A DNA stretch of 64,000 bases from Macrothele yani (lineage: Eukaryota; Arthropoda; Arachnida; Araneae; Macrothelidae). Every line of letters starts with the position of its first letter. Positions within the stretch are counted from its first letter, which is position 1. This document shows, in pieces, positions 11,361-23,072 of this stretch. A program made the translations under genes and the position numbers. Under the pieces are notes generated by a model, which was not told the DNA's origin, ran no database searches, and saw nothing but the letters and a program-made list of their open reading frames with translations. The stretch spans positions 41,063,501 to 41,127,500 of the forward strand of contig CM077011.1 of the NCBI GenBank assembly GCA_039090855.1. The letters are read 5' to 3'.

Positions 11361-11581
11361 GCCCCGGTGGCACAGTGGTCTATGGCCTCTGCTCATTCGT
11401 CCAAAAGGGGTCCGGGTTCGAATCTCGGTGAGACACGGATGTTGTGTTTGTCTTACGGCACTGGCTCTCTCCCTTCCCTGGAACCAGTGGCCCTAAATTA
11501 GGGACGGGCGACTGCTAATAGCCCATTGAGTTGTTCACGGTGGTCGTTAAACCTCCAACCAAAAAAAAAAAAAAAAAAAAA
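11361..11581 (+). mobile_element. SINE family 1 copy
   Basis: Begins GCCCCGGTGGCACAGTGG (A box), has B box GGGTTCGAATCTC, a typical body and an A-run of about 20. It sits 80 bp beyond the foldback. A clear target duplication was not found. Confidence 0.92.
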
Positions 11582-12010
11582 GGAAGGACTGGACAGGGTA
11601 ATTAGTGCAGTGATGAGACGAGACGAATTGACGAATTATATCTCAAAACCCGAAATCCAAGCCTGGGCCGGACTCGCGCTGAGTAATATTTACTATGATT
11701 CGGGCCCGCACATTGAAATTCCTTCTACGTTTTTTAAATTGTGATTTAGTATATGAAACTTTTATTACACTCTCTGATTGGTAAAGAGAATTCTTCCGCA
11801 ACTCGGTCAGGATGGGAAGTGAGGATTGGGGAGGGCTGTTTATTCTGGGCTTGGGGAGCAGTTGCGAAGGCCACGCACTATTGGGTTTCTGAAGAAAGGG
11901 AAAATTTGCTTCAAAAACTGTAGATACTACATTCCTCGCTGTCAAAATCCATCCTACGCCGCGGCAGCTTCCTGTTAGTTTCACTGAGCAACTGCGCATC
12001 CGTCAACGTT
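11582..12010. other. no recognised feature
   Basis: Follows the SINE A tail. The minus-strand open frame 11643-11999 matches no known family and I do not call it. Confidence 0.4.
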
Positions 12011-12014
12011 GCGG

Positions 12015-12986
12015 CGCAGCCCGATCTTGGAGGATTCCAGATGCCCGAAGCATTTAAGATTGAAATGAGTGGTCAAACACACGGATAACTGGGATCATCA
12101 ACTGTTGATGTTTCTGCTCAAGGCTCCGTCGGTCCTTATCCGTCAACGTACAGGCAGTGTTTCATATTTCTGCCACCGTGGCCCTAAACGCCAGCCCCTA
12201 ACGATTCTTGTCACCCATAGTTCACATATACATACAGTGCAAACATTAAACTCTCATCAAAATTGTTAATAAAAACCATGGAATAACTTAGTAGAATCAC
12301 TTAGAAAATTTTGGGGCAAATAGTACGCTTCGAACAAGAACACATTATGAAAAACACTTGCACAGAACATTTATATAGAACTCAAATTCCGACATTGGAA
12401 TTATATAGAATTCGAATTCTGACATTGGAATTTATCGGAACCACTTACACAGAATTTTGAACTGAATTTTTGGGGCAAAAAGTGTGTATCCATTTCACAC
12501 ATGGAACTACTGTCCAGAATTATGGCCTAACATATTACCATGATTTCGGCCAATAGAACGCAGTCAACAGTCTTCTTTCAAAGGTAATAAATATGCAAAC
12601 AGTTGAAATTCTTGGCTATCTTTAAACTGTACTTCTGAGAAACATAACGAGAAACTAATGACCATCAGCAAAAAAAAAAAAAAAATCACCGACTGGGGAT
12701 GGCTTCCGCACCCTCTAGCGACGAAAAGTGGCATTTTTCTTGTACGCGAGTTCCCGTAGAGATCGCCGAAGTGATAGAGGCAGTTAACAGTTACAGTTGA
12801 TGATCCCAGTTAGCCGTGTCAAAGGATATCGTGCGGCTCTATGATATAAACGGAAATTGTGCGGCAATACATACTGCCGCCGCAGCGACCTTATGGTTTA
12901 TTAAGCAACGTAAATACATTGCAGCACAGCCCGATCTTGACGAATGCGCAGATGCCAGAAGCATTCTAGCTGGAATCGAGTGGTAA
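12015..12986. repeat. related segments in direct and inverted orientation
   Basis: A block beginning GCAGCCCGATCTTG and reading on to GAGTGGT (12015-12072) recurs at 12923-12986. The adjoining block ACAGTTGATGATCCCAG is at 12791-12815 and, inverted, at 12080-12106. Between them, short AATTC/GACATTGGAATT repeats occur at 12370-12440. This suggests a decayed mobile element, but its ends could not be fixed. Confidence 0.55.
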
Positions 12987-13003
12987 AAAAATCGTGCGGC
13001 TAT

Positions 13004-13229
13004 TTTTATTTTTTTTTTTTGATTGGAGGTTTAACGACCACCGTGAGCAACTCAATGGGCTATAAGCAGACGCCCGTCCCTAATTTAGGGTCACTGGTTC
13101 CAGGGAAGGGAGAGAGCCAGTGCCGTAAGACAAACACAGCATCCATGCCTGACCGGGATTCGAACCCGGACCCCTTACGGACGAATGATCAGAGGCCAGC
13201 GCCTTAGACCACTGCGCCACCGGGGCGGC
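13004..13229 (-). mobile_element. SINE family 1 copy with 12-bp duplication
   Basis: Complete inverted copy. The 12-bp target duplication TCGTGCGGCTAT is perfect (12992-13003 and 13230-13241). Intact A and B boxes are present. Confidence 0.95.
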
Positions 13230-13244
13230 TCGTGCGGCTATATC

Positions 13245-13465
13245 ATAAAAACCGGAATTCCCAGTTGAGAATGGCATCGGTTAATTCCAAGGGGAAGAGA
13301 GAGTGGAAGTCTTGAAGAGGAGATTTCTTTTTTCAATGTCTAAACATGCCCGTTTTCGGATTCGTTCGGGCTCAGGCTGTATTTCGATCTAAAATTCCGG
13401 CTCGGGCTGGGATTTTTCGGGCTTGAGCTCTTAAAATTGAGCCCTAACTCATCAGTGCTTCCCTA
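13245..13465. repeat. dispersed repeat with GGGCT-rich stretch
   Basis: CAGTTGAGAATGGCATCGGT, a GGAAGAGA block, then CGGGCT-type repeats and CTTAAAATTGAGCCC. The same order occurs at 58783-59190, so these are two copies of one dispersed repeat. Confidence 0.7.
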
Positions 13466-13479
13466 AATGTACATATTCA

Positions 13480-13740
13480 AATGAAAAACTAATTGATCAG
13501 GCGAAAAAAATTGCAACGTTTGCCGAATAGTAAGAGGCGCGGGCTTCGTTTGCCGAATAGTAAGAGGCCCGGGCAAATTGGGCCCATGTTCATGTTCTTA
13601 ATGAGGCATGGGCGTTTTGTCCTACAGCGTTTATTCTTTCCCTTCGTGGGGATTGTTGCAACCTGAAAGTAAAATAATTCTATCGAATATAAATTCAATC
13701 TTAATTAAAATGCATTGTGTCATGCTACCTTTCAGAGACC
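13480..13740. other. short tandem duplication, otherwise unassigned
   Basis: CGTTTGCCGAATAGTAAGAG occurs twice in a row (13517 and 13548 regions). The rest shows no recognised feature. Confidence 0.5.
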
Positions 13741-13796
13741 GTTTAAATGTAAACTGTCAAGCGAAACGATGAATTAGAGCTACGATATAATGTTTC

Positions 13797-13890
13797 GGGG
13801 TGTAACGACCAACATGAGCAGCTCTTACGTCTATAAAGGCCACCTGTCCCTGATCTGGTTCCGAGAAAGGGAGAGAGTCCCAAGGTAGCA
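13797..13890 (-). mobile_element. diverged SINE family 1 fragment
   Basis: Keeps TAACGACCAACATGAGCAGC, then GGTTCCGAGAAAGGGAGAGA. The head is missing. Confidence 0.55.
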
Positions 13891-13894
13891 ATAT

Positions 13895-14310
13895 TATGTT
13901 GGACTAACCGTGGGCTTTCAGCTGTCGGCCCAGCGACGAGAGGACTCGGCGGCCAACAATTGGATATGTGTTGGTTCAACGGTTGGACCCACATTGGAAA
14001 ACTGTTACAAACAATTTTCCAATGTGATCATGTGTTGTTGGACAACCATCGGACAACCGTTAAGTGGTCATTTGTTGATAAATGGTTGGTCATGTGTGGT
14101 TGGAAAAACCGTTGGTAAATCTTCGATAAACAACGCAACCTTCGCCCAACGCTGCCGACGCAAAAAATATCGTTGGGCCAACCGTTGTGCAATGTCAGTG
14201 TGCTACTTGGGTCAGTGCCATGGGGCAAGCGCGCCGCCATTTCTCACCCGTGACTCGACTGACGCCGAACTCGGAGAACTAGCAAGAGGTCAGCATCGCT
14301 GACCACTCGT
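13895..14310. repeat. GTTGG/CCAAC-rich repeat block
   Basis: Many GTTGG and CCAAC words in both orientations. TGTTGGACTAACCG near 13908 resembles CGTTGGGCCAACCG near 14170. A short palindrome CACATTGGAAAA/TTTTCCAATGTG lies at 13991-14024. The open frames on both strands reflect this low complexity. It could be a MITE, but no ends were defined. Confidence 0.45.
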
Positions 14311-14334
14311 TCATGGGGTTCTCATAAAGCATTG

Positions 14335-14569
14335 TTTAAAGGTTTTGTCTTGTTTTTTGATTGGAGGTTTAACGACCACCCTGAGCAAACTCAATGTGCT
14401 ATAAGCAGTCGTCCATCACTAATTTAGGGTCACTGGTTCCAGGGAAAGGAAACAGCCAGTTCCGTAAGACAAAAAACACAACATCCATGCCTCATTGGAT
14501 TCGAACCCGGACCCCTTTCCGACGAACGATCAGAAGCCATCGCTTAGACCACTGCGCCACCGGGGCTGC
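14335..14569 (-). mobile_element. SINE family 1 copy
   Basis: Inverted full copy. The flanks CATAAAGCATTG (14323-14334) and CATAAAGTATTG (14570-14581) match at 11 of 12 positions and are the probable target duplication. Confidence 0.9.
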
Positions 14570-14748
14570 CATAAAGTATTGGCAGCACCTGAACGTGTGT
14601 ATACATAAAAGACAGATGCCTTTTGTTTGTACATCACATCCTTACCAGCAGATTTCACTGGTTTTAGACGTAATCGACCAAAAAGAAGCAAAATGGCTTA
14701 CGCGGGAGAACTCCCAGTCACGTACAGCTCGGCAGACGCTGTCTCATA

Positions 14749-16320
14749 CACTGGCATGCAAAAATTAAGGACGAGACGTTTTTCTAATGTAACGTCGTGC
14801 AGAAGTGCTCCACGTCGACTCAAATCATACCATAAGATCCCCAAGATGTAAGAATATGGGAAAAGTGAGCAAACCGTCCAAACAAGGAATCCAAAGAATA
14901 CAAAGGCACTTTATTGAAAAGGTAGTTTCGAGCACAACTGTACAGAATACAGAAACGTTCATGTGACAGGCGGCTGCCAAGAAAAATCCAGTCTTTAGTA
15001 GGGGATATGATCACCCCTGACTGCGTTGCAGGATTTACAACGTCTGCCCATACTGAGGACGAGATTGTCAAGGAGCTGTAGAGGCATCGCGGCCCATTCC
15101 TCTTGTAGCGCCAATCGCAGCTGCGGAATCGTTGCTGGCGGCTGGTGATGTGCTGCCAAGCGTCTCCCGAGAAGGTCCCACATGTGTTCGATTGGATTTA
15201 GGTCCGGGGACCTTGCGGGCCAATCCATGCGTTGAATATCTTCACTCTCCAACAGCTCTACGACAGCCACTGTACAATGAGGTGTAGCAGTGTCGTCCAT
15301 GAAGCGGAACTCAGAACACACAGCACCTCTAACCAGACGCACGTGAGGCAGGAGGACCTCAGTACAATAGCGGACACCAGTGACTGAGCCTCCTTGGAAG
15401 ATGTGGAGGTCAGTACGACTACCAAACATGATACCGCCCCAAACGAGAGTCCGTTACTTCCAAATCGGTCCCTTTCGATGATTTGGAAGTGTCATTGCGT
15501 GTTCCCTGCTCTCTCCAGATGTGTATACGTTCAGAATCGCTCGTCAGACTAAATCGGCTCTCATTCGTAAAGAGAACTCGACCTCATTGCTGATGTGTCC
15601 AGTTCTTGTGTTCCTGGCAGCACAAAAACCGCCGTATGCGATGAGCAGGCGTTAATGGCACAAACCGTACTGGTCGTCGTCCAAATAGACCACGTTAATG
15701 GCACACACCGTACTGGTCGTCGTACAAATAGACCAGCTTTGTGCAGCCTCCTGGCCACGGTAAAACGCGAATAACGGTCGTTCAGTTGTCTGTTGCATGT
15801 GCCTTGCTATTTCTCCCGCTGTCTGCCGTCTGTCTCTTCTCACCTATAGGACAATATACCGGTCGTCCACCGCCGTGGTTGCTCTCGGACAGCTGTTCCA
15901 GTCGTTTGAAGTGCTCTCCAAGCTCGTGAAACGATGCTGTGAGCGATCCCGAACTCCTCGGCCACACTAGTCACACTTCGACCTTCTTCCAACTTCCCAA
16001 TGACGTGACCTCGGGTAAAGCCATTCAGATGTCGTCTATTGGATTGTCTGTTGGCCATATTACACGGTGGCAGCAACTCGACGTCGTTCAAATGTACACC
16101 GTGCTATAGCATTCACCGAATTGCTGAGCGTACACCGCCCGTGTACTTTATATCCTTCTGAGATCCCCCCCCCTCCCGCTACGTCATGCTGCATATATGC
16201 GCATGCCCTACCGTACCGGGCCCTAGTATGTCTCCTGAGTGGTCTTTCGGTCCGTTCTGCCTGCTCGTTCCGGTGTTATGCTAATTTCTCCTCTTCGTCC
16301 TTAATTTTTGCACACCAGTG
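14749..16320 (-). mobile_element. Tc1-like DNA transposon
   Basis: The left end CACTGGCATGCAAAAATTAA pairs with a right end whose reverse complement begins CACTGGTGTGCAAAAATTAA, followed by GGACGA on both sides. TA flanks both ends (14747-14748 and 16321-16322). Confidence 0.93.
14995..16058 (-). pseudogene. Tc1-type transposase, frameshifted
   Basis: The start at 16058 gives MANRQSNRRHLNGFTRGHVI, the N-terminal helix-turn-helix. The C-terminal half (about 14995-15429) has FMDDTATPHC, with the second catalytic Asp, and WPARSPDLNPIEHMWDLLGR, with the third residue Glu. The region between is broken by frameshifts. A 58-bp direct duplication near 15654-15735 (ACCGTACTGGTCGTCGT appears twice, next to AATAGACCA) adds further damage. 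Sequence around 15500-15545 retains a degraded first catalytic motif. This is a DD34E enzyme that can no longer be made. Confidence 0.88.
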
Positions 16321-16520
16321 TATAAGAAATAAGCATTGCTGTCTGAAATACAAAATACGTTTTTCTGCCTCAAATATCCAGTAAGTGTTTGCTTTTCAGA
16401 CTAAGCGACCATTCTTCTACACTGCCTTTAGACTGCTTATTCTTGTCGCTAGAAGAAAACAATTATCGAAGCACTGTGCCAATTTGTTTTTGATTTTAGT
16501 CTACATTAGTAGTATATCTG

Positions 16521-16724
16521 CGCCGCCCCGGTGGCGCAGTGGTCTAAGCGCTGGCTTATGGCCGTTCGTCCGTAAAGGGTCCGGGTTCGAATCCCGGTGG
16601 GGCATGAATGTTGTGTTTGTCTTATGGCCCTGGCTCTCTCCCTTCCCTGGGACCAGTGACCCTAAATTAGAGACGGGTGACTGCTTATAGCCCATGGAGT
16701 TGCTCACGGTGGTCGTTAAACCTC

Positions 16725-16735
<11 letters not shown>
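16521..16735 (+). mobile_element. SINE family 1 copy, near consensus
   Basis: One of the best-preserved copies: GCCGCCCCGGTGGCGCAGTG, GTCTAAGCGCTGGC, then GGGTTCGAATCCCGGTGGGG. The ends of the head can pair as an acceptor stem (GCCCCGG with the GGGGC segment). The tail has become a (TA)n run to about 16755. Confidence 0.94.
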
Positions 16736-16755
<20 letters not shown>

Positions 16756-16769
16756 GTCATACGGGATGT

Positions 16770-19700
16770 AAGGTCAGGTGATGCGTAACATCACAGCCTC
16801 TCCTTGACAAATGTCAACCCCGCCTTCGCGTGGTACATCCTGTTCCCATTAAAGGGGCTCTGACGACCGCCAATAGCGGTATAACTATACCATCGGGATT
16901 AGAGGAAATGCTATCCCACACTCACCAACCCGCTTGGCCAGCGTGGTGAGTTATGGCCAAACCCCTCCAAAATGACTCCACAACTTAAATCTTGGCCCTC
17001 AGTCTCCGGCAGCTGGAATGTACCTGGCCAAGGCAGCGGCCAGTGCGACATGAAGGCAGAGGGTGCTAAGAATCCCCGGAGGACCGGACTAGGCTGCCAT
17101 CTGATGCTGACCTTGGCTACGTATAACGGACGCTCCCTATCTTCTGATTCAAGGCTTCTTTAATTGGAAGAGGAACTACAAAGGATCAAGTGGGACATCG
17201 TCGGGCTAAGTGAGGTAAGGAGAAAAGGAGAAGATCTCATTGAACTGAAAAGTGGACATCTCTTCTACTATCGTGGGACAGATACTGGCAGAACTAGTGG
17301 TGTTGGATTTATAATAAACAAGAAACTGAAGGATAAAGTGGTAGAAGTTGAAAGTTCCTCTGACAGAGCTGCACGACTCGTTATCCAACTCTCGAGAAGA
17401 TACCAGGCTCAGATTATTCAAACTTATGCACCCACCACAAGTCATCCTGAAGACGAAATTGAAGAATGTTATGAGGAAATTCGTCATCTAAATAATAATG
17501 GCAAGCAGCACTTGAAGATAATTATGGGAGATTTCAATGCAAAAATAGGGCACCGGCAACAGAATGAAACTTATGTAGGTAAATTCGGTCACGGCAAACA
17601 GAAACCAGCGTGGAAATACTCCCGTTGAGTTTGCAGAGGCAGAAGGATTTTTCATCTTGAACTCCTTTTTCAAGAAAAAGCCACACAGGAAATGGACATG
17701 GAGACATCCAAATGGGACGACAAGTGAAATTGATTTTATTATGTGTAACAAAAAATTCGTCACAGAAGACTGCAGTGTGCTAAACAAGTTCAACACAGGC
17801 AGTGACCATAGAGTGGTGAGATGTAAGATGCACCTCAACACTAAACTCGAACGTAGCAAGCTCATAAGACAAACAAAATGTATTGACATAACCAACCTTA
17901 AAAAACACCATAATAGCTTCAAATTGGAACTGAAGAACAGATTCTCTGCTTTAGAAGGCCTAACATCGGAAGAAGTGGATATTTCTGAAGTTAACAGAAA
18001 AGTAACCAAAGCTCTTATGGAAACAGCAACAAAATTAGCTGGGTCTAAGAACAAATTGCATGTGAACTAATTATCAGGAAAAACCAAAATGTTGATGCAA
18101 AAAAGAAGAGTGATGAGGACAACTAAAGAAGATGTGACTTCCAAAGTGGAATATATAGAGCTATGCAAGACAGTACGAAAAAGAGTCACTGAAGACGTAA
18201 GGAAATTCAACTGTGAACTAGTAAGGAAAGCAATTGAAAACAACCAAAGCCTAAAGATAGCAAAGGGACATCTCAGTAAGGGGAAAAAACAGATTATGGC
18301 ACTGAGAAAAGAAGAAGGTTCTGTAACAAGAAATAAAGGCGAAATTTTGACAAGAGTGAAAGATTTCTACTCCAAATTATATGAAAGGGATGATACATGT
18401 ACTCCAGACAACATGAAAGGTACCAGTACCAGAGTTCTTCCAGTCCTTCCAGCAGAAGTTGCACATGCAATCAAGAACATGAAGCGGGGAAAAGCTCCAG
18501 GAGAAGATGGAATTACTGTAGACATCATACAAGAAGCAAGTGGAGAAATCGAAACAGTACTCGCCCAAATTTTCACTCGATGCCTTAATGAAGGGAAAAT
18601 TCCTGAGGATTGGAACAACGCTACAATGATCTTGCTACATAAAAAAGGTGACATTGAGGATCTCAGGAACTACAGACCTATCAGCCTCCTATCAGTGGTT
18701 TATAAAATCTTCACCAAAGTTGTTTCACACCGCTTGAAGGTGACACTGGACATGGCTCAACCGAGAGAACAAGCTGGAATCAGGAATGGCTACAGCACAA
18801 AAGATCATATCCACGTACTGAGAGAACTAATTGAAAGAGCGAGGGAATATGAACTTCCATTGTGCATGGCTTTTATCGATTATGAAAAAGCCTTTGATTC
18901 GGTGAAACCAGCAGCAGTTGCAATGGCTTTGAAATTCTGCGGTATTGAAGATGCATACATTAATATTATTAATAACATCTATGAAAATGCAAGTGCAAAG
19001 ATTCGGCTGTTTGAAAATACAACACACATAAAAATTGGAAAAGGAGTGAGATAAGGTGACACCATATCTCCGAAGCTCTTTAATGCCACGTGGGAAAATG
19101 TCTTTCAATCACTGAACTGGGAAAACAAAGGGATAAAGATTAATGGAGATTATCTAACCCACCTTCGTTTTGCTGATGACATAGTCATTTTTGCAACTAC
19201 CCCATGAGAGCTACAGAGTATGATCCAGGAACTTGCTGACAAGAGTAAAGAAGTGGGATTAAAAATGAACTTTCAGAAGACAAAAGTGATGTTCAATGCT
19301 TTTACAAGAAATGAAGATTTATCGATTGATGAAGAAAAGCTGGAGATAACAGACACGTACTTTTATCTTGGACAGCAGATGTCAAGTGAGGGTCACATTG
19401 GTGAAGAAATTAATCGGCGTACAAAACTTGCCTGGAGAGCTTTTGGAAGAAACAGCATAACTTTCAAGAGCAATATGCCATTATGTCTTAAAAGAAAAGT
19501 GTTTGATCAATGCATCCTTCCAGTGCTTACGTATGGTGCAGAGACGTGATCCTTAGCTAAAAAAGACATACAAAGGCTGCAGACAACTCAAAGCAGCATG
19601 GAGAGGTGCATGCTTGGTGTAACCAGGAGAGATAAGAAGAGGAACACGTGGATCCGAAAAATGACAAGAGTGGAAGACATCATGATCAGAGTTAAATCCC

Positions 19701-19952
19701 TGAAATGGCAATGGGCTGGACATACTGCCAGAAGATTAGACCATCGATGGACAGCCGAAATTTTAGATTGGATTCCAAGGGACAGGAAAAGACCCAGAAG
19801 AAGACCACATGGAAGATGGGTGGATGAAATTCGGAAGTATGCGGGAGTGACATGGAGGAGACTGGCACAAGACAGACCGTTGTGGAGGAAACTTGGGGAG
19901 ACCTTCGTCCAGCAGTGGATTGATAATGGTTGACAATGATGATGATGATGAT
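16770..19952 (+). mobile_element. RTE-type LINE, full length but decayed
   Basis: Starts AGGTCAGGTGATGCGTAACA and ends in a (GAT)n tail just after the stop codon, as RTE elements do. GTCATACGGGATGT (16756-16769) and GTCATATGGAAACT (19953-19966) agree at 10 of 14 positions and are a worn target duplication. It is collinear with the better copy at 29954-33140. Confidence 0.92.
16972..19933 (+). pseudogene. RTE endonuclease-reverse transcriptase, broken
   Basis: The protein would nick target DNA with an APE-type endonuclease and copy the LINE RNA. Endonuclease motifs are ATYNGRSL, GLSEVR, TYAPTT, IMGDFNAKIG, SEIDFIM and GSDH. RT motifs are GEDGITVDII, LLHKKGDIEDLRNYRPISLL and AFIDYEKAFDS. Lesions relative to the 29954 copy are TAA at 17161, a frameshift near 17600, TAA at 18068-18070, CAA to TAA at 19054, a stop near 19206 and TGG to TGA near 19549. 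The endonuclease and RT parts lie in one frame across 18070-18089, which shows the ancestor had a single fused ORF. Confidence 0.93.
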
Positions 19953-20561
19953 GTCATATGGAAACTTAAACTGTTTTCCATTCATGTTCTACCGTAATTT
20001 AAAAATAACTCGTCGACTGAATTACATATGATAGTACTGTTGCCACTCATATACCATGAAACATCGAAATTTATTAGATACAGAAATAGATGTTTTTAAG
20101 TTCTGTGCTTCTTTCAGAGTAACGTTTCTGTGAATGGAATTTAGGTGTTTCTTTTCTGTCAGTGGAATTTCAGATTTTTCTCTTTGTGAGTGTCAACAGA
20201 ACCATTATATTTACATCGATGAGTCATTACATTATGACCATCTACCTAATAAGTTGTAGGACCCCCTTTAGCCCGCAAAACAGCGGCCACTCGGCAAGGC
20301 ATCGATTCGATGAGGTGGCGATAGGTATCCTGGGGTATCTGGTACCCTAATGTCAACAGCAGGGTCCTCCAGTTCCCGTACATTTCGGGTTGTTAATGAT
20401 TTAGCGCGACCTCGCTTTTCCAAGTCGAACCACAAATGTTCGATTGTGTTCATCTCAGGTGAATTTGGAAGCCAGGGCATAAACAAAAAGTCACCAACAT
20501 TTTCCTTGTACCACTCATTGATGATTCTGGCAGTGTGGCATGGCGCATTATCCTATTGGTA

Positions 20562-20775
20562 TTTTTTTTGTTGGAGGTTTAACGACCACCGTGAGCAACT
20601 CAATGGGCTATAAGCAGTCGCCCGTCCCTAATTTAGGGTCATTGGTTCCAGGGAAGGGAGAGAGCCAGTGCCGTAAAACAAACACAACATCCATGCCTCA
20701 CCGGGATTCTAACCCGTGCTCCTTTCGGACGAATGATCAGAAGCCATCGCTTAGACCACTGCGCCGCCGGGCGGC
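20562..20775 (-). mobile_element. SINE family 1 copy in Tc1 element A
   Basis: Inverted copy flanked by ATCCTATTGGTA (20550-20561) and ATCCTGTTGGTA (20776-20787), the target duplication. Its head borders the 49-bp array. Confidence 0.93.
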
Positions 20776-21085
20776 ATCCTGTTGGTAATGGCCATCGCTT
20801 AGACCACTGCGCCACCGGGGCAGCATCCTGTTGTTAATAGCCATCGCTTAGACCACTCTGCCACCGGGGCGGCATCCTGTTGGTAATGGCCATCGCTTAG
20901 ACCACTGCGCCACCGGGGCGGCATCCTGTTGGTAATAGTCATCGCTTAGACCACTGCGCAACCGGGGCGGCATCCTGTTGGTAATGGTCATCGCTTAGAC
21001 CACTGCGCCACCGGTGCGGCATCCTGTTGGTAATGGTCATCGCTTAGACCACTGCGCCACCGGGGCGGCATCCTGTTGGTAATGG
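20776..21085. repeat. 49-bp tandem array from SINE-target junction
   Basis: Six units of exactly 49 bp start at 20775, 20824, 20873, 20922, 20971 and 21020, and a partial seventh at 21069. Each unit joins the target duplication (ATCCTGTTGGTA), a few bases of the Tc1 host, and the outer 30 bp of the SINE head (GCTTAGACCACTGCGCCACC). The SINE head has GCCATCGC and the host has GCCATCAC, a microhomology that could have seeded the duplication. Confidence 0.95.
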
Positions 21086-21861
21086 CCATCACCAGTAGGG
21101 AACACAGTCGCCATGAATGGGTAAACTTGGTCCGCAACGATGTTCAGATACCTGACAGCTGTCAGGGATTGTGCTATTGAGATAATGGAGCATAAAGTGT
21201 CCCAGAAAAACATCGGCCACAGCATAACACCGCCATCACCGGCCTGTCTCTGCCCAATAGTGCATATAGGCGCCATAGCCTCCGTTGGCAATCGAAGCAT
21301 CCGCTCTCGGCCGTATATGCACCAGGAATCTTGATCGATTAGGCCAAGCCACTTTCTTCCAATCATCCACGGTCCAATCTCGATGATCTTGGGCCTACTT
21401 CATGCGTTGTTGGCGATGATGAGCAGTGAGCATGGGGATTTGGCTGGGTCTTCGGCTACGCAGACCCATGCGCAGAAGGCTGCGATGAACCGTGTGCTGT
21501 GACACATTGTCCTAAACACCACTGTGAACAATGCGCGAAAATCTCCGCTCCCCTAGGGCATCAACGAGCTGCGGACGGCACACGACTGGAAGACGGTACG
21601 GCGTTTGGCAATCTGTGCACCACTTTTCATACGTACTCACTACAGCGTCATGTAAACAACCCACAAGCCGGGCCGTTCCCGAGATAGCAAGTTCCGATGC
21701 GCTGTGCTATCCTAATTTATCCTTTAAATCAATTGGCAGCTTTTCTCATTCTGACTTCGAACATTCTACTAATCGAAACCAGGTCCTCAATTTGTATATT
21801 CACTGAGTGGCCACTTTATTATGACCACCCCCTCAATACTTCGTTGGGCCACCTTTTGCCT

Positions 21862-23072
21862 TTAATACTGCGTCAATTCTTCATGGCATGGACTCCACGA
21901 GATGTTGATAGGTGTTTTGTGGAATCTGAGACCATGCTTGATGAACCGCACTTTCCAGGAGTGTGAGATTGCAGGGTTGTGGATCCAACTGTCTGATGGC
22001 TCGTTTAACTTCATCTCACAAATTCTCAATGGGGTTGAAATCTGGAGATTGTGGGGCCCACCTAAGCAAAGTAAACTCACCGGCATGTTCTTGAAACCGA
22101 TCCTGTACAATACGAGCACTATGGCATGACGCATTATCTTGTTGAAAGTAGCCATCGCCATTGGGATAAACCATCCACATGACAGGATGCGCTTGGTCTG
22201 CAACGATGTTTAGATATGATGTGCCAGTCAGACGTTGCTCAACACGAATTAAAGGGCCCAAAGCATGTCAGGAAGGCATTCCCCAAACCACAACGTTGCC
22301 TCCACCAGCTTGAAGGGTTGTAGCAATGCATTTGGGGTCCATGCTTTCGTGTTGTTTCCGCCAAATTCTCACTCGGCCATCGGCATGGTGCAACTGAAAA
22401 CGTGATTCATCGGACCACATAATTTGTTTCCAATTATCGACTGTCCAATTCTTGTGCTCCTGTTCTAACTGGAGACGTTTTCTCTTGTAAACTGCAGACA
22501 GCAAAGGTCTTCGAACTGGCCTTCGGCTGCCATATACCATCCGATGCAGTGTACGACGAACAGTGCGTGCAGGGATCATTTGAGGGGATCCTTGATTAAG
22601 ATGGTCTATAATTTGCCGCACTGTTACCCTTCTGTTGTCTGTTACCAGTCTGGACACTCTCCGTTCCGCCCGAGCAGTCAGTAGTCGATGACGACCACAC
22701 GTTGCACGTAGAAACCCAGCTTTTGACAACAGCTGCTCTGGAACATTTCTCGAATGCGGTGGTTTCGGGGATACTCGCTCTATGACTTTTTTTTTTATTG
22801 GAGGTTTAACGACCACCGTGAGCAACTCAATGGGCTATAAGCAGTCGCCCGTCCTTAATTTAGGGTCACTGGTTCCACGGAAGGGAGAGAACCAGTGCCG
22901 TAAGAAAAGCACAACATCCAAGTCTCAGCAGGATTCGAACCCGGACCCCTTTTGGACGAATGATCAGAGGCCATCGCTTAGACCACTGCGCCACCGGGGC
23001 GGTCTCTATGACTTTGATACTCGCTCTTTGAAAGTCCGTCAAATCGCATTTTTTACCAATATCGTTACCCAA
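21862..23072 (-). pseudogene. Tc1 element B transposase, SINE-split
   Basis: The N-terminal piece (about 23004-23072) reads MGNDIGKKCDLTDFQRASIK. After the SINE, translation resumes as RVSPKPPHSRN with the second DNA-binding half. The first catalytic Asp is in IMWSDESRFQLHHADGRVRI. GGGNVVVWGMPS is then followed by TGA where Trp is expected. The C-terminal part has YFQQDNASCHSARI (second Asp) and APQSPDFNPIENLWDEVKRA (Glu). All three catalytic residues survive. The defects are the SINE, the TGA and later breaks. This is among the better-preserved Tc1 copies here. Confidence 0.92.
22790..23003 (-). mobile_element. SINE family 1 copy in Tc1 element B
   Basis: A perfect 12-bp target duplication CTCTATGACTTT lies at 22778-22789 and 23004-23015. 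The insertion falls in codons for the SIKVIE stretch of the transposase. Confidence 0.96.

Larger units (their letters stand above)
20268..21720 (-). pseudogene. Tc1 element A transposase, interrupted
   Basis: The C-terminal part (20268-20540) reads FMPWLPNSPEMNTIEHLWFDLEKR in segments, with the terminal Glu of the DD34E triad in NTIEHLW. The middle part (21037-21366) contains DGGVMLW and GDGHYQQD, with the second Asp. The N-terminal region lies in 21370-21700 with no long frame. The SINE at 20562-20775 and its junction array split the gene immediately after the second Asp motif. Confidence 0.85.

Noticed and set aside
11643..11999. 118-codon minus-strand ORF
   Set aside because: No domain or conserved motif recognised; overlaps unassigned repeat-rich DNA.
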